A stretch of 64,000 nucleotides of DNA, taken from positions 10,615,501-10,679,500 of the forward strand of contig NC_091867.1 of the NCBI RefSeq assembly GCF_019399895.1, in the 5' to 3' direction. This DNA comes from Cardiocondyla obscurior. Taxonomy: Eukaryota; Arthropoda; Insecta; Hymenoptera; Formicidae. The position numbers and the translations under genes were made by a program. The first letter of the stretch is position 1. Every line of letters begins with the position of its first letter. The notes under the pieces are model-generated. The model made no database searches, was not told the origin of the DNA, and worked only from the letters and a program-made list of their open reading frames with translations. Below, in pieces: positions 1 through 13,558 of this stretch.

Positions 1-3000
1 ATACAAATTTTCGTTCGACACATTTTGTTGATATATATTTAACAACGGACGTAATCAACTTGTCTTAACACTCGAGAAGTCAAAGCAATCATTTTGACTC
101 TGATCAAATTTTTAACTAGTAACCTTGATATCATTTGATGGAGTCTTGTACTCTTTTCCCTTCATTTTTCTCACCGTTGTGCTCTTAAATTTCGCACTTC
201 TAGAAAAACCTCAATGCCGAAACGATACAAATTAATTAAAGTACGACTTAAAAAAAATTATATCAAAAAAACGTAATAGCAACGATATAAGTTATCTAAA
301 CCGATATGAAAGTACGTTTGCCGGCTAGTTTCGGGTTTGTAATTGTCCAAAGTAAAGTACCGAGCTGCGGGGAGATCAAACCCATTCTATCAATTGTACA
401 CACACGACCAGCCACCTTATTAACATCCTTGTAATTTTTAACAGTAACAGGAACTGCAACATTTAATGCCCAATCGTCAACCCTTTTAATATTCGGAGCT
501 GGTTTCAGTAACAAACTAGAGCCAACATTTGTTTTTTTTTTTTTCTTTTTCCTTTTTCTTTTTTTTCTTCTTTTTCAGGAACAATATTTCGGTCATTGAT
601 TTTTTTTCATAGAAATTTACATCCAATACGAAAGAAGTGCTTGGATACGAAAACTACGGAGAACAAGTTGTTTAATGTATAATGTTTAAGAGAATCTTAC
701 ACTTCTTAAATTTATAACGAATGCAGAATAAAGAGTTGATTTTTCCTTTCAGTACATATTTCATATGAAACTATACATTATTATTTGTCTTTTCATCGTT
801 TGGCGGTGAATATTTTGCTAAGACTTTGTTAAAAGAATTTTCTTTTACATTTACATGTCAGATATTGTAATCTCGTCGCATCGTTCGCAAACCGAATTTG
901 TCAAAAACTTTTAATATCTAATATCGAATAATTTCTATACGTATAACGCCTTGATTCTTAAACAATTTTCATTTTTTTTCCAAGCTACACACTCTTTCAA
1001 TAAAACCATGTTTTTATTTCTCGTCGGCTTTGGGAGTGCAGTGCTCGAGTGACTAAAGAGCAAGTAATCGCAACGATACATTTAATTCAATTAAATAATA
1101 AGAAAGATAACGCATTACGAATCAATTAATATTGAAAAATCTATTGCAGTTTTATTTTCATCATACAGCCTCACCGGACATTTAATTACGGATTTTAATA
1201 TTTAATTATGTTTCCTGATTTGCCCGTTATGTATAAAAATTTACAGTAATACAAATGCAAAGTGACAGCGATATTATTCCCACTACATTGCTTGTACGAT
1301 TAGGAAAGACAATTTTCGTTGGCAACTTCAAATAATCAAAATCGTGATTTTTATTACATGAAATTTATTTGACTTAATAGTACTTTTCAATATTTATAAT
1401 AACCGATATTATTTGATCTCAACGAATAACATCTCACCGTAATAACTATATTTGACAATTATTTAAAGAAAAAAAAAGAATTAAATAAAGAATTTTTACG
1501 TCTCTCAGAGAATGTCCGATTTGGCTTATCAACGCTACATAATAGCATTTCAGTCGTTTCCGTAATTTCCTTACAAATAGCACAATTTCTTTCTTCGCTT
1601 TTTTTTTTATTTTCCGAACTTTTTAGCTTTTCTTTATCTAGTTAATATATTTTCAAACTATCTTGTTCAATGCTATCTATCGTCTTTCATTTTTATGTTC
1701 TTCTTTTCTAATCGAAAAATTACTTTTGCGTATTACGACCGTTCCGTACAAGAAAATATATTATTCTGTGAGTGAGAGAATTTTCGTCTTCAAGATTCAA
1801 TCGTAAAAGTACGTCCATGTACAAGGGATTCAAGCTGTTCTCGCATTCGCCGATGAAAAATCCAAATAATCATTTCGTATGCGCTAGCAAACTTGCCAGC
1901 GACCCTTCCACTCCATTTATATTCAGCTTTACCCTGCGTTGTTACTCTCTAAAAGTCTATTGCATCAACAATGTTAGAGCTGCGGTTAACTAATCCATTA
2001 TGTTTTTTTTTTTTCTTTGATAAAACAAAATCTATGTTTGTACAATAGCTGTAACGATATATAAATGTATTTACAAACTTGTGTCGCAGATAACGTTATA
2101 GGCAGTGTTTAAAAAGAAAGAAAGAAAAAAAAGAAAAAAAAAAGAACAGCAAATTTGACAAAAATTTTTGGGCTGTGAAATATATTATACTTTTACAATT
2201 CGCTAAGTTTATTTCGAAATAAATCCACGCCGATAAAAATACGCTTATAGACAACGCGTTATTATTCTACTTTTAAATAATAATTCCATAACGTAGAGGA
2301 CGTGGATGGCATAAAGGATTTAGTTAACCCCGCTTAACACATTAATCGCTGCAACCAGCCGCGTAAAAAAGCTTAACGTTGATTACGCTCAAATACATGG
2401 GCAATCGATAAAAGTCGTATAAAATCGTTTCAAATGCACGTGCAATCGCATGACTACTCGTGTATAAATAATATGAGAATCGCCGTCTAACTACAAGTAT
2501 AAGATAAGAAACAAGTTATGAGCAGCAAATACGTATGTATAATTACGAAATCTATATTATATATAAAATACATATAATACATATTTCATAATTTTACATG
2601 AACACACATCACACGCACGCTCGCATACATACACCCGCGCACGTACGCTCGCATATAAATATATATGCAAGCAAAACGAACACACATAGGAGTGCAACGG
2701 CAGCTAGATGATCGAACACTTTTGGTATGTTGTTTCTTCATTAACTTTTCTACTTTTTCTTTTATCATTTTCTTTTCCTAACTGTTTTCTTGTTTTATTT
2801 CCTCTTCTTTTTTTTTTCTGCCTTTTGCATTCAATCTTTTTCGTGCGTACATTCACACACGAACGCTCACACATCGTACACACACGTACTGTATTATTTC
2901 ATATATATTACACGCTTTTTTTTTCTTTTTTATATATCATTTCCGTTTATCGCGTATGTAAGAATTGAGAAAAATATATATACATAAAAACGTCGTGACG

Positions 3001-3481
3001 CAACGGCGATAGTAGAAGTAATAATTATACTTTAATAGCAATAGTAATAGTATAGACATTGTAGATAGAAGTTAAAGTATCGATTGCTAAATATAGTCAA
3101 ATCCCGTATAATTTTCGCTTATTTTTTTTTTTTTTAGTTGGGTATAATATATCATTTTTTTTTTGTTTTTTTTTTTTTTTTTTTTTGGCGTTGTTTTAAT
3201 AATTACTCGTCATTAGAGATTTTAAAGTATGGGGGGAAAAATTAGGAGCACTGCCGAGGTGGGAATCATAGCGATAAGTAATCAATAAGTGTCGCTGAAG
3301 AGAGAGATAAACTAAAAAATCTCTCGAAACGTGTCCTACGGTAAAAGAAACACAGACAAGATCTTGTGTTACGTATAACGCGATTTTTCAGTTATTTCTC
3401 GCTTTGCTTTTGCTCTTCTTTTTTTTGTACAATACTACTACATTATATTTTACATTTAGTTAGATCACTTTTCCATCACTA
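1..3481. other. Gene-poor region downstream of the zinc-knuckle gene
   Basis: No gene is recognised here, apart from one weak open frame listed separately. The sequence is AT-rich with long T or A runs (about 532-570, 3120-3190) and an A/G-rich stretch near 2115-2145. A CA/CG-rich low-complexity patch lies near 2600-2650. The part nearest 3.4 kb may belong to the 3' UTR of the minus-strand zinc-knuckle gene, but I could not choose a poly(A) site because AATAAA-like words are frequent in such AT-rich DNA. Confidence 0.5.
296..514 (-). other. Unrecognised short open frame, possible gene relic
   Basis: A 72-codon minus-strand frame that I do not recognise. It is less low-complexity than most chance frames here, with mixed residues (for example a VDDWALNVAVPVTVKNY stretch) and many T-ending codons, so it could be the 3' end of a decayed gene or element. 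It has no proper start: the frame opens with TTG after a lysine-coding A-rich tract and an in-frame stop at 575-577. No polypyrimidine tract with an AG acceptor is seen just upstream on that strand. Chance remains quite possible. Confidence 0.15.
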
Positions 3482-3928
3482 TCATACATAAGAACTTGCA
3501 AAAGGTATATTCCAGATTTTCCGGACCGTAAACCACGGAGTGTCCTCGAGTAGAAAAATTTCGTCGCTGTCATATTTTTCGTCAACGTAGTTAACGTCGA
3601 CGTTACCGTTATCGTCATTGTCATTGTCTACATCAATACTCGCGTTAGAATTGTCATCGTCGTCCCGATTGTAGAACGAGACGTTTAGAAAAATTACCGT
3701 AAAGTGAAAGCAATGGTGATTATTATTTTGCAGCGTCTTGTCCTTAGATTGATTCTCATTGGCGTATTGGTGATTACAATGACAGATAATGTGCTGGTGT
3801 TGACAGTAGTGATAGTAACAGTGAGAATGATGGAGATGATAGAGATGGTGATTTTGGTGATGACGATGATGGCAATATTTGCGGTGAGAATAGTGACGAG
3901 TGGTGGCAGGGTGGTCCATGGCAGGGGA
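3482..3928 (-). other. Proximal 3' UTR of the zinc-knuckle gene (inferred)
   Basis: This follows the TGA at 3929-3931 on the minus strand. It contains a stretch of degenerate ATC/CAT/CAC trinucleotides (about 3600-3910; GAT/GTG-like on the plus strand). That stretch creates a His-rich open frame on the minus strand and a Val/Met-rich one on the plus strand, and both look like products of simple sequence. The distal end of the UTR is not determined. Confidence 0.5.
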
Positions 3929-6900
3929 TCACTTATCGGAACTCGGACACTCCCCAGGCTGCTTCATTATCGTGTAATCCAGTCGGTATTGGGCTGAAAT
4001 TAAAAGGATTTTGTGTTCTTTGTGATGACAATACGTGAAGAGATTGTGAGATTACAAGTGAATTCACTCGATTATGAAGGTAAGAATATTAGGAAGGCGC
4101 GTAGTTTACGCTCCCTCTCGATATTCTTACCTTCATGCATTCGATAATACTTAAGTGCTGGTCACGCTATACATATATGCGACAATTATAAAACAATAAT
4201 CTATAAAAGAAAATTTTTTTAATATAAACATATTAAAAATTGTACGATAACGGTAAATATTCGTTCTAATTTGTATAAGATATTATGAATCAGTAATTTT
4301 TTTTCTTTTCTTTTCTTTAATATATATTTATAATAATTTTATGCAATATTTCCATCTAATTATTTCTCTCATTAACTTTTTACTTTTTTATATTAATGGA
4401 TATCGAACATCTCCATTAAAATAAAAGTTTTATCAAGATTAAATTTATTTATAAGCTATAGTTTTGTTTCGTTTTTATTTTTATGCAATAAGTAAATCAG
4501 AAGCATCGTTTCTTCAAATAACGCAACAATCGATTGTATTAAGACGACGTACCTTTCTTTGTAATGTCCTCCATCGTCTGATCCTTGCAGTCTACCGCGA
4601 GATGACTATTACTGCCACAATTATAACAGGAGATTTTTGTCTGTGGTATCACAGCTGCTGCATACGTTACCACTGGTGTAGGTGGCATGTAGGACGCTTG
4701 TACCGGCGCCGCGGCAGCTGCGTTCGGCGGTGGTGGCGGAGTGCTACCGGACGCGGGATGACCCGTGTACGGATATATGATCTCGCCATTTGGTTGGTAC
4801 GTTGGTTGGTAGGCTGGACGTGCTGACGGCCCGTGTAAGAAGTTAGAGTAGATACCGCTGCTAGGCCGTAACGCAGCTGGGAAATGGCCATGCGGTAGAT
4901 ACGTGAGCTGCGAGTGCGTCGGTGGCGCTGGGAAGGAAATGCAGTGCGATAGACTCGGCGGTCCACCGTTCCCATTACCAGCCCCGTTTAATATTCCTTG
5001 GCCTTTCTGTCGCATCATGCGCGTTTGCGAATTCTTCTTGGTAAGTTGCCTGCTCTCCGGTGGCACTGACGACTGCATTGAGGACTGCTGGGGTGCCGAC
5101 ACGACGTGCGGTGGTGCCGTCGCCGTGGAATGCACCGGCGCGGAACTCATATGGTCAGTAACGTTGTTATCACCGCCACCACTGCTACTAACCCATGGCG
5201 CAGCCGGAGGTGTTTCAGGAGGCGATCTACTACCGGTGCTATCGGAACTACTGCTTTGGGAACAGTGCCGGCTGCTCTCAGAATCAAGTCGCAATGCTTG
5301 CAATTGTCCAAGGCAATACACGTGCTGGGCGTTACATCTGACAGCACCACACACATCGTAATTAATTATTAAATGTCAAGTATTACATATCGTAAGTATT
5401 ATATTTTTTAATTTAGAATAACTTATCTTAATTTATATCATTTTTAACATATAAAATTTTATTAATTAAAATAAAACAAGAGAATTCAGTTCTACGTTAC
5501 CTTGAATATCGATTTTGCATTCCAGCCACTGGTACAGTAAGACAAGCATAACACGGTGAGTTTTGAGTTGTATACATTTGTGGTGGTGCAGGATACATTT
5601 GTATTTGCGCGGGATCTATCGACGGCATACCAGGATAACGCCGAACATTAGGCGTAGTCATGTGATTGTGATAATGATGCATTGCCGGATGCTGTTCCTG
5701 TAATGGCATCGATTTTCCGCTGGTATTGCTATTACTTGAATCACCCAAAACCTCCATACCCAATGCCTAATAAAAAGTAACAAATGATATAAAATTATTA
5801 AAACATTCAATGAAAAAAATTAATGTAAAATTTTCGAAGATTTACTAAGAAGTGTGTTCTAATAAGTTTTTTTTTTTTCTATAATCTTAAATATTATATT
5901 TCTACATACTAAATTATGAATCAAGGCAAAGAATTCTTAAAACTTTTATATATTATTGTCCCCAACATTTTATGCAAACTTTACCTCGTTTTCAATTGAT
6001 TCGGGGAGTGAATGTGAAGTACACTGAGGACTGCTTACGTTATCTAACTTTTTATCGGTTGAAATTTGATTTAATCCATTGCTGGTTTGACCTTTGACTA
6101 TATTCCTCAATTGTCCTACCGCACTCGGTGTCAAGCCGATGTCTCTTAAATCTTCGTCACTCATTCTTCTGATCTGTAATTCACATAAATAACATTTAAG
6201 TAATTTAGTTTCAAATTGTATGCATAAGCAATTTTTTTTTTATATACAAGAACACAGAGGCTGTATAAAAACGTGATTTTACTTACTTCGTCGCGAGAAA
6301 AGTTTTGCAGATTGCCTTTGAAGTTCGGTACCTCCTTACCCATAGTTTCACGAAGCGAGTCGCCAGAATTGGATGATCTAAGTCGCGGCGGTGGTGGAGG
6401 TTGCTTCAATTGAGTTGACGAGATCATAGTCGACGACGGAGCGTTTTCGACATTGTGCCGTGAAAAACTTGACGAACTCGCGTTAGACAGAGGAACGGAC
6501 CGCGATGATGGGAGTAACGACGATTGACTAGGAAGACTTCGGCTTGCACCAGGAGTTGGTAAAGGTGGCAACGAATTATTGTTGCTGTTGCTTGTGATGC
6601 TTGAAACAGAACTACACGTCTGGCTGTTCGAGACGCTTGACGATGTAAGGCTGGTCGGGGTGGATTGGGCAGATTGCGAAGACGAGACGCGCGTGTTGGC
6701 ATTAGTCCTGGCACGACCCATCGGCGAGTTACTGCGACTAGGAGATCGTGACTGAGATGGCGAGGATTGGCGGCTAACTAAAGGGGAAGGAGGATAAGTC
6801 AGCACGTCGCTGGTATACATCAACTGATTTCCCATCATAACTTGATTTGACCAAGGTGGCATATGGTTCATGGATGGAAAACCGAGATGAACATATTGCG

Positions 6901-8723
6901 TAGTACCGCCAGATCCCATATGCATTTGCTCAGGACCAGGCAAACATAATCCTGGTGGAGGTATCGTGAGACCGGACGGTACTCCAGTGACCATAGCGTT
7001 GTTCCTCATTCCTACTTCTCCTAAACATAATACATTAAAAATAATTTTGAATTAAGAAAATATACATAATCATATAAATAAATGGAACACGATTAACACT
7101 CGTATTAAATAACATTATTAAACGAATTAATTTACTAGATTATGCAATAATAATTATTTTTTAAATGTCTTTCTTTTTCTGTATCAATAAATACTAAAAA
7201 ATGTAAGCATACCATATGATTGCATTGGCGGTGGCGGCATTAAGCAGCTGCCTGATGTCTCAGGTTCCATTAATCTTTCGTTTGTACTCATGCATGGTGT
7301 ACATCCCTGTATAAATTTAAATGCATATTCCACATATATATACTGCACAATCAATTCATATCTACTTAAGAAACGTTAGAGCAAGAATTGGATAAGATTT
7401 ACATCAAAAATAACTAACTGTTCTTATTTATTAAAAAAAAAAAATAAAATATTGTGCATTACTTGTGTTGGTTTGAAAGAAGAGTTCATCTTTGAGAGAT
7501 TCAAACGAGCCTCCTCTTCCTGGAGCTTGAGAAATATGTTCCCGAACACGCTCTTCTGCTCATACGTAAACGCTGGATGATTCAGTGCCATCGTATACAG
7601 CAGTAACAACTCTTCCAAGGGCTGGTTGTCCGGTTTGAAGATGGTCCCGTTCAACAGATTGGTGATCTCCTGGTGATCGAGGTTCGACAGATTTTTGTAC
7701 AGGATCACCGCACAGGCATAGTTGCACGAATGCAGCAGTGCCATGTAGAGAGCGAGTTTTCTTCGCGTGCGTTTGTCTGTCACGCTGGATGTTGTCAATT
7801 CAGCCAGATCTGATGGGCTGTTCGCATGGTGTTCCGTGTCACGTAGGTCATTGTAGTCCCGCTTACCGATATCCTCGATGCATGTGCCGAGGTATCGTAC
7901 TTCAAACGGCAGGCACATATTTAACAATGTGCACATTACATCGATACGTTTATAACTGCACAGAAAAAAAAGGTAAATTAATATTTATAAGCACATCGAG
8001 CCACTCTGTCGTCATTGTAATATCATTTAAAATCTAATTAATCTTTTGTTCATTTCTAAATTATATTTCAAACAGAGATACCAGCCTCCTTCTACGATTT
8101 CACTTCTTATTCGATATTCTAATCAATATTTTGCATTAGAAATTACATTATAAGACGTTTCAAGATTATTGAACGCGAAACTTTAAAATAATAGAAGAGA
8201 AGAAAAAAAAAAAAAAAAAGGGAGTAATTTTCCATAATCGTCAGCACTCCTTCGTACAAGGGACACCCTCGAGTACGTTTTTTAATTTACCAATGTCCGA
8301 CTCCGAGGAAGCAACCAAGGAACAAGTACAAATAGGCAGGAAGTGAACGTGACATATACAATAAAACGTATTTAAATTCCCCAACGTTATCGCGGACGTT
8401 GGCCGACACAATCCGTCGTGACGCGCGGAGCGTTTTCGCGCGGGGCACGTAATTTCGTCGCGAAACGGCGGAGCAGGCTCAGCCGAGGTCGGCGACGATC
8501 GGCTCGTCCGCGAGGAAGCGAACGAGATACACGGCGCGGCCTCGTCAGGGGGGGGAGCCCACCGTGCACGCGCCGCCCTCGAGCGACGACGCGCCGACGG
8601 TTACGCAAAATTACTCCTGAAATATCTCCAAGATGCCGCACGTCGTGACCGTCCGGTCGCGACGCCACCACGTTACCTGGACAGATTCCCAAACCATGAT
8701 ACCACGTTCTCCTTACACACCAT
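3929..8723 (-). CDS. ZCCHC14: ZCCHC14/ZCCHC2-like zinc-knuckle protein, eight coding exons
   Basis: Coding exons on the minus strand, all with GT-AG junctions: 8723-8677, 7955-7463, 7306-7213, 7020-6287, 6173-5985, 5766-5501, 5337-4553, 3993-3929. Their lengths sum to 2673 nt, one unbroken frame of 890 codons plus TGA. The start is the ATG of MVCKENVVSWFGNLS; the 47-nt first exon splices in phase to YKRIDVMCTLLNMCLPFEV. Residues 1 to about 165 match the N-terminal helical region of vertebrate ZCCHC14/ZCCHC2 (FEVRYLGTCIEDI, DYNDLRD, NHPAFTYEQK). The middle (about 216-450) is Ser/Pro-rich and probably disordered. Residues about 455-485 (RRMSDEDLRDIGLTPSAVGQ) resemble part of a SAM domain, tentatively. 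A CCHC zinc knuckle uses C845, C848, H853 and C858 (CX2CX4HX4C), followed by the short QYRLDY tail typical of the family. The knuckle suggests RNA binding; the cellular role here is inference. The acceptor of exon 7 has a weak pyrimidine tract but fits phase and homology. Confidence 0.9.
4074..4136 (-). ncRNA. Pre-miRNA-like hairpin in the last intron of the zinc-knuckle gene
   Basis: The arms 4074-4089 and 4121-4136 are perfect 16-bp reverse complements. The 31-nt interior folds further through GCGTA/TACGC with a GTT loop, giving a hairpin of about 63 nt. It lies inside intron 7 (4552-3994), about 80 nt from the 3' splice site, so it would be transcribed with the host gene on the minus strand. 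I do not recognise either arm as a known insect microRNA seed. It could also be an intronic splicing structure or a decayed MITE. Confidence 0.35.
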
Positions 8724-9760
8724 TGCCAGACAACATTGATACCACTTGGGTAGGAGGAAAGTGCAGAGCAACGAAGCGGACAACCAGCGGGCGGCCTGCC
8801 TCTCTCTTTCCGTCTCTCTCTCTCTCTTTCTCTTCCTCGCGCTTTCGCTCCCTCTATCTGCCCGTCCTTCTTCTTCCTTTTCCTTCCCCGCCTCGTTCAC
8901 TCCTTCTCTCTCGCTCTCGTGCTCGCCGTCGAGGGCACCGCGAGATCGGCCTGACAATCTTCCTCCAACAGAAGAGCCGTCTCACTGCCGCGGAACCCGG
9001 TCGGGGACGACAGCGCGGGGGACACACAGTGGCACAGCACCCGTAACGTGCCCGTCAAATGCCTACGACATTCACCGTGGCAGTCGGAGACGTCGAGTCG
9101 ACCGACAGGAGGACGATCACCGTAATCGCGAACTCACCGACGAAAGAACGAGGAGACCGTGCGCGATCCGTGCGTTGGCGCGGGTTCGGCCAAGACGACG
9201 ACGACGACGGAGGCCTCTCTCTCACGAGCGGGCAAGCAGGCGCATCAACGGGCGCGCGCGCTCCGGGTGGTGGCCCTTTAACTTCCCCGAATCTTTCCGC
9301 GAAACGAACACGTTCTGCGACACAGGGATTATACGCTCACCGCCGTTTGTCCGCACACTCTCGTCGCGATAACTCGCGAATTCACTCTTTCCTTCTTTCG
9401 TCCCTCTCTTCTCTCTCTATCTCCGTCTCTCTCGCTTTTACTCCGCTCTCCCCTTTGCGTCCCCGGTCGAGTTCCTCATTCGATGTGTCACTCACTCTCT
9501 CTCTCTCTCTCTTTCTCTCTTTTTTTTTTCCTCTTCTTTACTCCGTTTCTCCTTCTCAGGCGCGCACGAGATGCCGCTACGGATGCGTCGAACGGCCAGA
9601 GATCCGTTCACATGCTCGCGTTGGAAAAGGGGATCGAGTACGTTGGATATCAATGCGCGGCGAAGGCGACATTCTCATGTCGCGGAATTCGCGTGCATAA
9701 ACGTCGTTTGTATGGTAATAGAATTATCACGGTATTAGATGGTAAATAATAGAAGTGGTA
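8724..9760 (-). promoter_or_regulatory. GC-rich 5' UTR/promoter region of the zinc-knuckle gene (inferred)
   Basis: Immediately upstream of the ATG at 8723, base composition changes to GC-rich and CpG-rich, starting inside intron 1 from about 8390. Long CT runs on the plus strand (about 8800-8830, 8900-8930, 9400-9430, 9490-9515) read as GA repeats on the gene's strand, the type of sequence bound by GAGA factor in insects. Several long Arg/Ser-rich frames here follow from this composition and look spurious. The transcription start is not resolved. Confidence 0.45.
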
Positions 9761-12700
9761 AAACAGGGAACTTACCCGTCGGCTAATGTGCGATTCAAAT
9801 TTCGCGCTGTTTGACGAAAGATAGCGCTGGCAGCGGGGTGGAAGCGCCGTCCGCGGTCACTTCTTTACTCATTTTAAATTCCTGTTCGTCCTCCCTGTTA
9901 CTTCTCGAGCATCTTCCGAGTTCTTGGCACCGAGGGAATCTCAAGACTGACGACTACGGATATTTTTAACTACCCACACGAAGGTAAGATTAAATTACTT
10001 TTATTCAATTGGGTAAACGAAAACTCAACATTATTTACTTGATCGTTAATATATCGTCGTTGAGAAATATAAATCACGGCGATTAATCATAACGCAAATT
10101 ATAATGTATTTTCAAAATAATATTAATACGTATACAGGATCATAAATTACTGGGACGTTACGTTTTACGCAATTTAATTACGTAGACCTTAATTAGGTGC
10201 AAAAAATGGAAAGATTGAAGCTAATACCGCGGCGCCGATAAATCTAAAAACAACGGGCGTTAATTAGTGAAAATTAATTCGTTGGCTCGTACGTGGCGGA
10301 AAAAAGACAAAAAAAAAAAGAAAACTGCAGCGGAGTAGATAAAAAAAACTGCTTTATTGTGGCAGAGCACATGTATCATTATATACCAGCATATAATAGG
10401 AAGTCCATAATAATTTACAAATTACGATCCACTTAAATGTCGTTACACATGGCGGTGTGTGCAGGCAGGGGATTTGAGAACTGATTTCGATCACTCCCTC
10501 GCGTCTCATCTTGAATCATTGTCGACCACTTATTTCTCATTATCCTTGAAAACTTTTCAACGTCGATTATTAATCTCGATTATGAGTGGCGTTTTTTTTT
10601 TTTTTTAATATTTTTTCCGAAGGCCCTTGAAGAGCGCACGGTATAATACACGAAAACAAGAGATATGTAGTCACCTTTTTCACGGTTTCTTAATTTCTTC
10701 TCCCCCGCCCCTCCAATCGAAATCGTTAGTCGTAATTAGTCGAGGAACATTACGCAATTCTTGATTTGCATCTTACAATATTTTTTTTTTTTTTTAATCA
10801 CCGCGAATAACAATTTTCGTACACGTCGAAGACACTGCAAGTCAACTGCAATCTGCCAAAAGAAGTTTGAACTTTTTCTTTCTTTTTTTTTTCTTCCCCC
10901 GTCTCGTCGTTTATTCCGGCGACAAAATCGTACGTCTCGTATCTCGAATATGCTTGTCGTTTCTTCAAAAGAAACCGCCGGCGTATCGCCCCTACTTATC
11001 GAATAAAGTCCATTCAACTAAATTCATTAGACCCGAAAAATTTCTGTCTACGACAAAAATTTGTTTTTAAATTCCATTCGTTATCGGGAAGATAACAGCC
11101 AATAAAGTCGCCGCAAATGGAATAATAGAAGCGTAAAATCTTACGAAACTTTGAAAGATACAATATCCGAATGTAACATCTAGATACTTACAAATCTTTT
11201 ACTTCTCTCTTTTTTTTTTTTGTTTTTTTCTTTTTTTTTCTCTCTTTTCTTTTCGCGACTTAAGAACCGCACGAATCAGTAAATCGATTAAGACCACGAC
11301 AAATTACTTCGATGCTTGTAATTGATTAATTAATTAGTTTGTCAAATTCGTAACTATGCACTTAAACTTTACTCTATAACAATAATAGCAAAATTGCGTG
11401 AATTTTTAAATCTTTTTTTTTTTGTTTTTTTTTTGTTTTTTTTTTCTTTCCTCCCTTTTTCCTTCTTTTTCGTTTTAAATTCCATATTCCCTTCGGTTAC
11501 GTCGTAATGTAAATTTATAGCTATTACAAGTATTATTGTTATATCGTGTAAGGTAACATTAATAGCAGACTCTCGTTCCTCGTGCCCGTCACCTACTTAA
11601 ATACAAAGTTAAAAATGCACGAGGTTCAAATCTTTTCTTCATAATCCACAAACATGTTTCTCCGCCGCGTGTACCGCGCGTGCACATTTGTCCGCAGGTG
11701 TGTGCGGAGCACGGTGGATTTGCGTCCGGCACGTGCCTGTACTGTCGTTTCTCTCATGGATTTTCCGGAAACCTGAATTAAAAGAACGCGCCAAAGGGAT
11801 TAAAATATCGCAGGGCGTAACGTTTTCAATAAAACGCACGCGTACCCACCGAGCTCTGACAAAGCGAGAGTTAATAAATTACCTTCGAGTAGACTAGAAT
11901 TATTTTACTTAATTCAACGATTATCAGTTATCCAATTATTTTCTCAATTTACTTTAATTAGAGCTTTACACGGAGGCGTTCTTTTAACTTCAGGTGTTCT
12001 AGACATTTGGAAGGCCGCTGATGTATCGTTTTGTTTTTTTTTTTTTTCTTTAAAAAAATTCTTTTTTAAATCAATTTCTAAGCTAAAGACTTTAGTCCGC
12101 TTAATAGAAACGACCGAGCAAGCGTTGTATCTACTTTAAACATTCTTGCATTTATCGAGAACGAAGAATTCTCTCGTTACCGCGTGTTGCGCTCGCAATT
12201 GGTCTTATTAGGATTATCCGAGACAGCAAATACATCGTAACACTGTCGTTATCCTCGAAATAAGAAACATTCGTCGTGCAAAAGACGCGCAAAATGCAAG
12301 AAGTTCTCAAACGCCGTGTCGTCTCATTGCGTTCCGATTAATTAGACTATAGCCTTAGAAAGAAAGAAAATTATCTTATATCGTCGAATTGTCGGGATAT
12401 CAACTAAGCTAGCGTTGGTCATAAAATCGTTGATAGTTTTAGCATATTTAGGTACACACCTCACGCCGATACGCCGTATCGATGGGATTCGTTTAAGTAG
12501 CTGAACGACAAAACATCAAATGGGAAAGGCTTGGAAGTGAACGTAATCCTACGATTTTAACGAAGCGTATGTTTCACTCTATATATCGTACAACTCTCCT
12601 CATACGTAAGAAGTGTCACGCGTACTTCGATCTACTTTGACATCGTTCCACATCACCATTCGATCTTTCCTCACTAATGCACCGTACGTGAAGTCGTTAA

Positions 12701-13524
12701 CAAAATGCAATTTATACTTATGTAAAAATTAATCTACAATTGCAAACGGTGAACAGGACGCAGTCCTGGCGAGGCATCGGCCGTTTAAATTTCGAGGCGG
12801 GCTTATCGTTGAATGGCGTGTCAAAAATTGTCAAATTAGATGCGAAGCAAAGTGTCCTAAGACTCACGCTCGTCTTCACTAACGTAGATTAACTTTACTT
12901 TCGGTTTAATTTATTTTTGCATATTAATTCCCAGAACTAAAAAGGGGACAGAAGGTGAATTAAACCAGGATCGAAGTTAATTTACATTGGTGAAAATAAG
13001 CATACGCACACACATATATATATATCATATATATATATGTATATATACAATTAATAAAAATTTTTTTCGTGACGAAATACGCGCCACATTTTCACAATTT
13101 ACAATTATTATCGATAGAAACTTCATATTCAGTTTTATGGCCATTTATACTATAATGCGTGAAATTATATTTTGGCATCATCCTTATAATACGACGTATC
13201 AATCAAGACTAATCTTTTCACAAAAATAGGGAAATTGCATGTAGATGCACTATCCTATAAGTTTGTGAATTATTTCGCCATGTTACTTTGCATTATTATT
13301 AATTGTTCGTCGGCGTTCAAGAGAAATGCATTACAACAAAATTTTTTTTTTACTCAAAACAAAATTAGTTAATGTTTAAATATATTTTATTATCATTTTT
13401 ATACTTTTTTTTTTCTTTTTTTTTATCAAAATAATACAAGTAATGGCAATTTAAACGTACGTCAGGAAATTATGGCACTGTGGTATATAATTACAGTGAC
13501 GTTAGTCGGACCTTTGTTTCCGTT

Positions 13525-13526
<2 letters not shown>

Positions 13527-13558
<32 letters not shown>
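13527..13558. repeat. Poly-T tract of 32 T
   Basis: An uninterrupted T run seen directly. It may be the poly-A end of an old retroposed sequence inserted on the minus strand, or simple slippage. No retroposon body was recognised beside it. Confidence 0.9.

Noticed and set aside
3482..3919. 145-codon His-rich frame on the minus strand and a Val/Met-rich frame opposite
   Set aside because: Both come from degenerate ATC/CAT triplets in the 3' UTR, after the in-frame TGA of the zinc-knuckle gene.
4903..5361. 152-codon plus-strand frame
   Set aside because: It is the antisense shadow of coding exon 7, which is supported by phase and by the zinc knuckle.
8387..9700. Several long Arg/Ser-rich frames on both strands (up to 213 codons)
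   Set aside because: They overlap each other in a GC- and CT-rich 5' region and contain no domain. Only the 47-nt first exon at 8723-8677 fits the gene.
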